From: an uncultured Clostridiaceae bacterium | GTDB lineage: Bacteria > Bacillota > Clostridia > Oscillospirales > Ruminococcaceae | DNA length: 12,303 bases | Assembly: GCA_946411985.1 (NCBI GenBank) | Contig: CAMKFY010000025.1 | Location: 1 to 12,303 of the forward strand | Direction of reading: 5' to 3' | Shown: positions 7,196-12,303 of the stretch, in pieces | How the letters are laid out: every line of letters starts with the position of its first letter | Position numbering within the stretch: position 1 is the stretch's first letter | The notes under the pieces: model-generated | What the model saw: only the letters and a program-made list of their open reading frames with translations | Told to the model about the DNA's origin: nothing | Database searches by the model: none | Translations under genes and position numbers: made by a program

Positions 7196-8476
7196 TTAAA
7201 GCAATTTTTCTATTGTTGCAAGTTTAACACAAATGCAAAATATGCTTGAAGCTATTTTCAAATCTTCAATGCTAGGGTAGGTTGGGGCTATTCTTATATT
7301 GCTGTCTTTTGGGTCTTTAGAATATGGGTATGTGGCGCCTGGGCTTGTTAAGGTAACTCCAGATTCTTTACAAAGTTCATATATTCTTTTAGCGCATCCA
7401 TTTAATGCGTTAAAAGATATAAAATAGCCGCCATTAGGACGCGACCAATTTGCAATTTTTAATGGTTTTAATTCTTTTTCAAATTTATTTAAAATTAAAT
7501 CAAATTTTGGTTTTATTATTTTTGCATGATTTTGCATATGTTTTTCTAATTTTTCTGTAGTGTTAAAAAATGTGGCGTGTAGTATTTGATTTATTTTGTT
7601 AAAACATATTATTCTTTTAGACATTATGTTTAAAATATCTTTTATATTTTCTTCAGAAGCAGCTATGGCACTTATTCCGCTTCCTGCAAATGTTATTTTT
7701 GCTGTGGAGGTGAATTCCACAACCATATTTTGTGTGTTATATTTCTCACATTCTTCGAATATATTTAAAAGCTCGTCGTGCTGTTGGCTTAAGTGGTGTA
7801 TTGCATATGCATTATCCCAAAAAATTCTAAAATCTTTTGCTGCAGGCTTTAATTTTGCTAAAGCTGTTACTATTTCGTTTTTATAGGTTATTCCTGTTGG
7901 GTTTGAATATTTCGGCACACACCAAATTCCTTTAACTGAATGGTCTTTTTCTACTAATTCTTTAATTTGGTTTACGTCTGGGCCGTTTTGGTTTATGTTT
8001 ATATTTATCATTTTTATGTTAAATAATTCACATATTGCAAAATGCCTGTCGTAGCCAGGGCAAGGGCATAAGAACTTAACTTCTTCTAATTTATTCCATG
8101 GTGTGCTGCCAAGTAGGCCAAAGTTTGTGGCCATGCTTATATAGTCAAACATTAAGCTTAAAGATGAGCCATCACCTACTATTATTTTTTCTGTTGGCAC
8201 GTTTAATATATTTGAAAAGAATTGTTTTGCTTCTAGCGTGCCACTTAATAGGCCGTAATTTCTAGGGTCTTGGCCTTGCTTTGTTTTTGTGAAGTGGTTT
8301 ATATCTATATCTTTTAGCATGTTTAAAGATAGGTTTAGCTGTTCTTCGCAAGGTTTGCCGCGAGACATATCTAGCTTTAAATTTAGATTTTTAAAACTTT
8401 CATATTCCTTTTTTAATGTTAAATATTCACCTTTTAATTGTTCTTTTGATAAATTTTCATATAATTTATATATCAA
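7196..8476 (-). CDS. PLP-dependent aminotransferase, class I/II, MocR-like aspartate aminotransferase family
   Basis: This is a fold-type I, pyridoxal-phosphate-dependent aminotransferase of the group annotated as MocR-like aspartate or alanine-glyoxylate aminotransferases (PF12897 type), without the GntR DNA-binding domain. Visible features are DMSRGKP (36-42), GDGSSLSLMFD (101-111), CPCPGYDRHF (137-146), KYSNPTG (189-195), FWDNAY (219-224), the PLP lysine K260 in STAKITFAGSG, and an RIAPTYPS segment (395-402) with the substrate-carboxylate arginine R395. At 426 residues it is full length. It likely makes aspartate and 2-oxoglutarate from oxaloacetate and glutamate, but the exact amino donor cannot be read from sequence. 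The start is TTG, with AAGGAG 9 nt upstream and no in-frame ATG before residue 37. It is the first gene of a unit with trpS. Confidence 0.93.
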   Translation of the reverse strand: MIYKLYENLSKEQLKGEYLTLKKEYESFKNLNLKLDMSRGKPCEEQLNLSLNMLKDIDINHFTKTKQGQDPRNYGLLSGTLEAKQFFSNILNVPTEKIIVGDGSSLSLMFDYISMATNFGLLGSTPWNKLEEVKFLCPCPGYDRHFAICELFNIKMINININQNGPDVNQIKELVEKDHSVKGIWCVPKYSNPTGITYKNEIVTALAKLKPAAKDFRIFWDNAYAIHHLSQQHDELLNIFEECEKYNTQNMVVEFTSTAKITFAGSGISAIAASEENIKDILNIMSKRIICFNKINQILHATFFNTTEKLEKHMQNHAKIIKPKFDLILNKFEKELKPLKIANWSRPNGGYFISFNALNGCAKRIYELCKESGVTLTSPGATYPYSKDPKDSNIRIAPTYPSIEDLKIASSIFCICVKLATIEKLL

Positions 8477-8632
8477 TATGTATTTCTCCTTAAAAATAAA
8501 ATTGTTTGTTTAAATGTTTTATATATGTTCTAAAAGTTAGTTATTAGCAATAAATATCTATATATAAATATATATGTTTTTATTTTATTTTGCAAATTTA
8601 ATTTAAAACTATTTTTAAAAGTGTAGCTATAT

Positions 8633-8662
8633 TTGACAATTTACAAACAAAAATAATATAAT
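8633..8662 (+). promoter_or_regulatory. Consensus sigma-A promoter for the LCP gene
   Basis: A perfect TTGACA (8633-8638) and a perfect TATAAT (8657-8662) are separated by 18 bp. Transcription should begin near 8669, giving a leader of about 67 nt to the ATG at 8736. It is the closest match to consensus in the window, and it lies within the inverted repeat described next. Confidence 0.8.
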
Positions 8663-8690
8663 GTTTCTTGTATTATTTGTTTGTAAGTTG
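8637..8690. promoter_or_regulatory. Long inverted repeat overlapping the LCP promoter, candidate operator
   Basis: The left arm (8637-8658) contains TTACAAACAAA and the right arm (8671-8690) contains TTTGTTTGTAA. They pair over 20 positions, with one T-G mismatch or wobble and a 2-nt bulge, around a 12-bp centre. The dyad begins inside the -35 box, covers the spacer and -10 box, and ends past the predicted start site. A dimeric repressor bound here would block the promoter. Because the site lies between divergent genes, it could also affect the aminotransferase-trpS unit. No regulator gene is in the window. Confidence 0.6.
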
Positions 8691-8735
8691 AAAATTTGGC
8701 TGTAGTTTATAATTTTATTGGAGTATAACTTTGTT

Positions 8736-9866
8736 ATGAAATATAAAAAAAGTAAATTTAACAGTCTTTTGCATAAAGATGAAAAGCTTAGAGAAAAATT
8801 CGAAACAGAGAAAAAGGTTGGCAAAGATGATAAGTTAAAATATATGGTTAAAAAAAGAATACCGTTTTGGTTTAAGTTATTAGTGGGTTTGGTTTCGTTA
8901 ATATTTATTTTTGTGGCTGCTTTTTGTTATTTTTTTGGTGGTTTTAAAACAGATACAAATTTTGATAAGTCTGACGAAGCGCTTGGTTTAACTTCAAATA
9001 AACAAGAAGATAGTAGGGTTATTAATATAGCGGTGTTTGGGTTAGATAAAAGAAAAGGGGAAATGTCTGGTAGGTCTGATGCTATAATGGTGGTATCTTT
9101 AGATGGTGTGCATGAAAGGATAAAGGTGGCTTCTATTTTAAGAGATACTAGGTTGCCAATAGATGGCCACGGTTTAGATAAACTGGGGCATGCTTTTTCT
9201 TATGGTGGAGCTAACCTTGCTGTTAAAACTTTAAATAAGAATTTTAGCGTTGAAGAAGGCAAAAGCCTTTGCATAAGGCATTATATAGCTCTAAATTTTA
9301 GCCAAATGATACACATAGTTAATGCGTTTGGTGGAGTAGATGTTAAGCTAAGAAACGACGAAGTAGATAAAATTAATGGAATAATTAATAGCACAAAGGA
9401 ATATCGCATGGCTCCTAGGGTGGCTAAATTTAAAGAGAAGTATAAAGTGGTGCATTTAGATGGGGCTCAGGCGCTTTCTTATGCTAGAATTAGGAAAGAT
9501 GACGTTGAATATAATAGGGCTGGCAGGCAGCAGATTATTTTAGATATGCTTTTTAGGAAGATTTCTGTTATGAGTTCTCCACAGCTTCTGGCCGTTTTGA
9601 GAAGGTTGATGCCTTTTATGGAAACTTCACTTAGTTTAAAAGACTTTGCAAATATGTTGCCTATTTTGCTAAAAATAAAATCTAAAGATGAAAAAGATGG
9701 CTCTCGTTTAGTTAAATATATAATTCCAGATATAAACGACCCCAATGTTAAACAAGGCACAGTTAACGGAGTTTGGTATTGGCGTTATAACATAAAAGAC
9801 TATGCTATGAAGTTGCATAATTTTATATATGAAGATGAACAAAGCTCAAATTACAATTTGCAGTAA
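8736..9866 (+). CDS. LytR-CpsA-Psr (LCP) family cell-wall glycopolymer transferase
   Basis: LCP proteins transfer lipid-linked anionic glycopolymers, such as wall teichoic acids, onto peptidoglycan on the outer face of the membrane. From the ATG at 8736 there is a basic cytoplasmic N-terminus of about 44 residues, one membrane segment (about 46-69), then the LCP domain (about 93-275). Hallmarks are NIAVFGLDKR (97-106), GRSDAIM (112-118), SILRDTRL (133-140), LDGAQALSYARIRKDD (241-256) and YNRAGRQQ (259-266). These carry the arginines and aspartates that hold the pyrophosphate and Mg. The protein is 376 residues and complete. A TTG at 8718 is in frame but overlaps the GGAG (8720-8723), so the ATG is preferred even though the spacing is a long 12 nt. 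No teichoic acid synthesis gene is adjacent. Which polymer it attaches is unknown. Confidence 0.93.
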   Translation: MKYKKSKFNSLLHKDEKLREKFETEKKVGKDDKLKYMVKKRIPFWFKLLVGLVSLIFIFVAAFCYFFGGFKTDTNFDKSDEALGLTSNKQEDSRVINIAVFGLDKRKGEMSGRSDAIMVVSLDGVHERIKVASILRDTRLPIDGHGLDKLGHAFSYGGANLAVKTLNKNFSVEEGKSLCIRHYIALNFSQMIHIVNAFGGVDVKLRNDEVDKINGIINSTKEYRMAPRVAKFKEKYKVVHLDGAQALSYARIRKDDVEYNRAGRQQIILDMLFRKISVMSSPQLLAVLRRLMPFMETSLSLKDFANMLPILLKIKSKDEKDGSRLVKYIIPDINDPNVKQGTVNGVWYWRYNIKDYAMKLHNFIYEDEQSSNYNLQ

Positions 9867-9949
9867 ACTTGTTGTTATAGCAATTTGCAAACTGTTTATT
9901 GTTATGTGTGGCGTGAATTATTTTTATTTGAGTTTGGTTTGTATATTTA

Positions 9950-9991
9950 CCTCTTTAATTTGTAACAATAAATTAAAGGGGGAATTTTTTT
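9950..9991 (+). terminator. Terminator-like hairpin that also contains the tepA ribosome binding site
   Basis: CCTCTTTAATTT (9950-9961) pairs with AAATTAAAGGGG (9970-9981) over 12 positions, with one T-G wobble and an 8-nt loop. After G-A-A comes a run of seven T (9985-9991). This looks like an intrinsic terminator for the LCP gene. However, its 3' arm includes the AAAGGGGG that serves as Shine-Dalgarno for tepA, and the T-run reaches the tepA TTG start. It may therefore act as an attenuator or hide the ribosome binding site in read-through transcripts. Confidence 0.7.
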
Positions 9992-10778
9992 GTGTAGTAG
10001 TAAAGATTGTTATGAAAATGAAAATTTAGCTGTGAGCTCTAAAAAAGGTGGCTCCGAAAAGGAAAAAGATAAAAAGAGAGGCAAAGGTGAGGATAGCTCA
10101 GGTATATTTAAAGACATACACGAAGAAAAGACAGAGCGAATAGTTGAAATGGGCACAATAACATCTAACGGTAGTTATTATATTCACAGTATGCCTATTA
10201 TAGGCCAAATAGAAGGGCATTATGTGTTGCCTAAAGATGTTATAAAATCTACTAAATATGAACAAATAATACCTGCATTAATAGCCATAGAGCAATCTAA
10301 AAAAATAAGAGGGCTTTTATTAGTTTTAAACACAATAGGAGGAGATGTGGAGGCAGGGCTTGCAATTGCTGAGTTAATATCTGGTTTGAGCAAGCCTGTT
10401 GTGTCTATAGTTTTAGGTGGTGGGCATTCTATAGGGGTGCCTTTGGCTGTGTCTGCTAAGTATTCGTTTATAGTTCCGTCTGCCACAATGACAATACACC
10501 CTGTTAGAAGCAGTGGAACTGTTGTTGGGGTGCCGCAGGCGTTTTCGCATTTTAAAAAAATGCAAGATAGAATAGTTAAGTTTGTTGTTAAAAATTCTAA
10601 TATAAGTGAAGATGTGTTTTTAAAATATATGATGAAAACAGATGAACTAGCCACAGATGTTGGCAGCGTAATAGACGGCGAGAAAGCTGTAGAATCTGGG
10701 CTTATAGATAGCATTGGTGATATTTCAGATGCTATAAACAAATTATATAGCCTTATTGAAGAGTGTGAAGATAAATAA
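9990..10778 (+). CDS. tepA: TepA/YmfB-type ClpP-like serine protease
   Basis: This cytosolic ClpP-fold protein belongs to the Firmicutes translocation-enhancing protein group, proposed in B. subtilis to help protein export by degrading signal peptides or related substrates. The first 50 residues or so are a charged, low-complexity leader. The conserved core starts at IIGQIEGHYVLP (70-81) and continues with LLLVLNTIGGDVEAGLAIAEL (109-129), the nucleophile S147 in GGGHSIGVP, and H170 in TMTIHPVR. The third residue is probably D223 in TDVG, with less certainty. It is 262 residues and complete. The TTG start at 9990 has AAAGGGGGA (9975-9983) 6 nt upstream. No alternative ATG precedes residue 54. 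The upstream hairpin may limit its translation. It converges with the next gene, with only 9 bp between the stops. Confidence 0.9.
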   Translation: MCSSKDCYENENLAVSSKKGGSEKEKDKKRGKGEDSSGIFKDIHEEKTERIVEMGTITSNGSYYIHSMPIIGQIEGHYVLPKDVIKSTKYEQIIPALIAIEQSKKIRGLLLVLNTIGGDVEAGLAIAELISGLSKPVVSIVLGGGHSIGVPLAVSAKYSFIVPSATMTIHPVRSSGTVVGVPQAFSHFKKMQDRIVKFVVKNSNISEDVFLKYMMKTDELATDVGSVIDGEKAVESGLIDSIGDISDAINKLYSLIEECEDK

Positions 10779-10787
10779 AATTTTAGT

Positions 10788-12303
10788 TTAATATAGCAAT
10801 TTAAAATTATAGAATAAGCTTTCTTTTTCTAGTTCGGTTTTTAAAAAATCTGTTCCAAATTTTTCCGCTAATGTTTTTTTATTTGAAAATAAATTTGTTC
10901 CGAGGCCTAGCCTATCGCCATCTATTTTTGCGCCCAAACTTGCTATAGTGCTGGGCAACATATCTAGCTGTGTAAATATTCTATTTTTATGCGCTATTGG
11001 CGTTGCTTTGCTATTTATAAATAGGTTATATATTGTTCTATTATATTTATTGCTATTGGAGTTTTTAATATTTTCATATATATTTAAACAGGTGCCAGAT
11101 ATTATTATTGTGGTATCTTTATAAAATTGCTGATTTTTAAGCCATTGTATGAAATTTTTAATTTCTATGCTGCTATAATATAAAGCGTCCAAATATTTGT
11201 TATTAAATATTTTTTTATATTTTTTTTCAACATACCCTTCTGGGTAGTGTGTGTTTGTGGCCAATATTGTTACGTTAAATGGAATGTTTTTATTTGCTAT
11301 AATATTTTTGTTTGATATTTTTAATATTTGTTCTTTTGCTATATTAAAAAGTTTGCTGTCTTCAAACCCAAGGTTTTGTTTATATTCTTTATCTATATAG
11401 CCTTTTTCTATTGCTTTAAGGTGGTCTAATATTTTATATTGCCCATGGCTTTTAAGTAGGCTGTCTTTGTTGCCATATTTTATATCTGTGCCTGTTAGGA
11501 AAAGTTGAATATATCCCTCTTTTTCCAATATATTTCCAATTCCATATGCATTTTTTAGAATATGCTTGTGTGAATATTCGTAGTTTACTATTTTTTTGTT
11601 TAATTTTAGTGGTATGCCTAGAGTTTGTTCTACAATGTCTGCTGTTGTGCATTCTGAGTTGTTTAGGTTTTGTGCGCCTCCAAATTTGTTTGTGTTTGAG
11701 AAGTTTATATTATTTTCGGTTAAATTTGTTAATGGATTTAATATGTTTTTGCTTGCAATACCTCCAAGATTTTTAGAAAAGAATGTAGATTCTAAAGATT
11801 CTACTAGAATATATATAAGATTTTGTTTTTTTTCTGGAAAATTTATAGCAACATTTTTTGGGTTTATATAATTTTTTTCTATAAAGTTAGATTTTGTTTT
11901 TAATGTTGTTAAATATTCATCTATTTTTAATAGCTTTTTGCTGCAATTTATGCAACATATTACAATATATATCTTCAAAATTGTTATTAAAATAAATATA
12001 ATTTTACGATTTATTGCTAATATGCAATTTTTTTTTTAAAAAATAGAAATTTTGCTATATATTTTTTTCTTTGTTCAACAATTTTAAAAAAGCCACCAAT
12101 TTTAAATTTTTCAACACCTAAAACATATTCTTTGTTTTTTATTATATTTTTATATATAAAATTGTTTATGTAGGTTAATGCTATGCTCAGCATTATAGCC
12201 ACAATTAGCACATTATTTATATATTCTGTTTTTAGTTTTTTCTCTTCTGTTTTTAGTGGCACAAATATATGAAATAATATATCGTTAAATGTTGAATTGT
12301 TAT
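10788..12303 (-). pseudogene. Lipoteichoic-acid-synthase-like (LtaS/sulfatase-fold) gene, frameshifted, active site lost, 5' end beyond the window
   Basis: Two minus-strand frames form one gene. The 5' frame is open from the right edge to a TAG at 12017-12019 and holds ILFHIFVPLK and a membrane segment (VLIVAIMLSIALTYI). The 3' frame (to 10788) starts with a further membrane segment and carries the extracellular LtaS-type domain: YILVES with the metal-ligand Glu, a THYPEG segment, and the C-terminal GDRLGLGTNLFS. The frames meet at an A10 run (plus 12028-12037), where one extra A would join them. Numbering from a TTG at 11978, the catalytic-threonine region reads NNSECTT (106-112) where relatives have a GTTWT-like motif. 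The metal pair Asp-His of the GDH motif is Thr-Cys (GTC, 295-297). Relatives are membrane phosphoglycerol transferases. This copy should be inactive, though the rest of the domain is uninterrupted and well kept. Confidence 0.8.
12017..12038 (-). other. A10 homopolymer frameshift site in the LtaS-like gene
   Basis: On the minus strand, T6 is followed by A10. The 5' frame ends in TAG (plus 12017-12019), two codons past the codon that leaves the run, and the 3' frame has a TAA at 12036-12038. A -1 shift in the run, or one added A, moves ribosomes from the first frame to the second and restores a continuous protein with two membrane segments. It could be a sequencing error, a true mutation, or a slippage site. 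Confidence 0.75.

Noticed and set aside
9829..10029. 66-codon hydrophobic plus-strand frame between the LCP gene and tepA
   Set aside because: It overlaps the LCP 3' end, spans the terminator hairpin and runs into tepA. It has no suitable ribosome binding site. Its hydrophobicity comes from T-rich DNA.
10220..10741. 173-codon minus-strand open frame opposite tepA
   Set aside because: The sense frame carries the full ClpP-like core with catalytic residues. The antisense frame has no recognisable features.
10779..10808. AATTTTA/TAAAATT inverted repeat between tepA and the LtaS-like gene
   Set aside because: It has seven A-T pairs only, a long loop and partial overlap with coding sequence. This is expected by chance in such DNA.
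1..12303. CRISPR arrays, insertion sequences, tRNA and rRNA genes
   Set aside because: I looked for spaced repeats, transposase-like frames, terminal inverted repeats and the GTTCGA T-loop signature on both strands. Nothing was found beyond the single 55-bp repeat pair.

Overview
The window looks like a chromosomal segment of a low-GC, strictly anaerobic member of the Clostridia. A sporulation protease (SpoIVB), a Firmicutes-type ClpP-like TepA protease, a LytR-CpsA-Psr cell-wall enzyme, a lipoteichoic-acid-synthase-like protein and an oxygen-sensitive CoA-enzyme activase sit together. The set resembles the Oscillospiraceae side of the class, but that is inference from family make-up and not a placement. 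Intergenic DNA is extremely A+T-rich. Several genes appear to start at TTG, each placed just behind a good Shine-Dalgarno sequence.

Layout, left to right. Positions 1-3192 (minus strand) hold a two-domain 2-hydroxyacyl-CoA dehydratase activase. It ends where longer relatives carry a further dehydratase-like part, and a 55-bp perfect direct repeat marks a rearrangement at its 3' end. Positions 3193-3821 are a long intergenic region with a strong minus-strand promoter and a GC-richer, foldable island that may be a small RNA. Positions 3822-4640 (plus) carry the biotin transporter subunit bioY and a small conserved-looking protein. Positions 4957-6168 (plus) are spoIVB. Positions 6190-8476 (minus) are a two-gene unit, a PLP aminotransferase followed by trpS. 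Positions 8477-8735 hold a consensus promoter lying inside a large inverted repeat. Positions 8736-9866 (plus) encode the LCP protein and 9990-10778 (plus) encode TepA. Between them a terminator-like hairpin includes the TepA ribosome binding site. Positions 10788-12303 (minus) are a broken lipoteichoic-acid-synthase-like gene that runs off the right edge.

How the genes fit together: the right half has an envelope and protein-quality theme (LCP, TepA, LTA-synthase-like protein). The left half is metabolic (CoA-enzyme activation, biotin uptake), with spoIVB between. No transposase, CRISPR array, rRNA or tRNA was seen.

Most notable observations: (1) the LTA-synthase-like gene is split at an A10 homopolymer and has lost its catalytic threonine and an Asp-His metal-binding pair, so it is a pseudogene or a pseudoenzyme; (2) an unexplained structured island at 3356-3500; (3) a 20-bp-arm inverted repeat overlapping the LCP promoter; (4) a hairpin that both resembles a terminator and occludes the tepA Shine-Dalgarno; (5) the in-frame 55-bp repeat at the left edge. 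None of these shows a wholly new multi-gene system.
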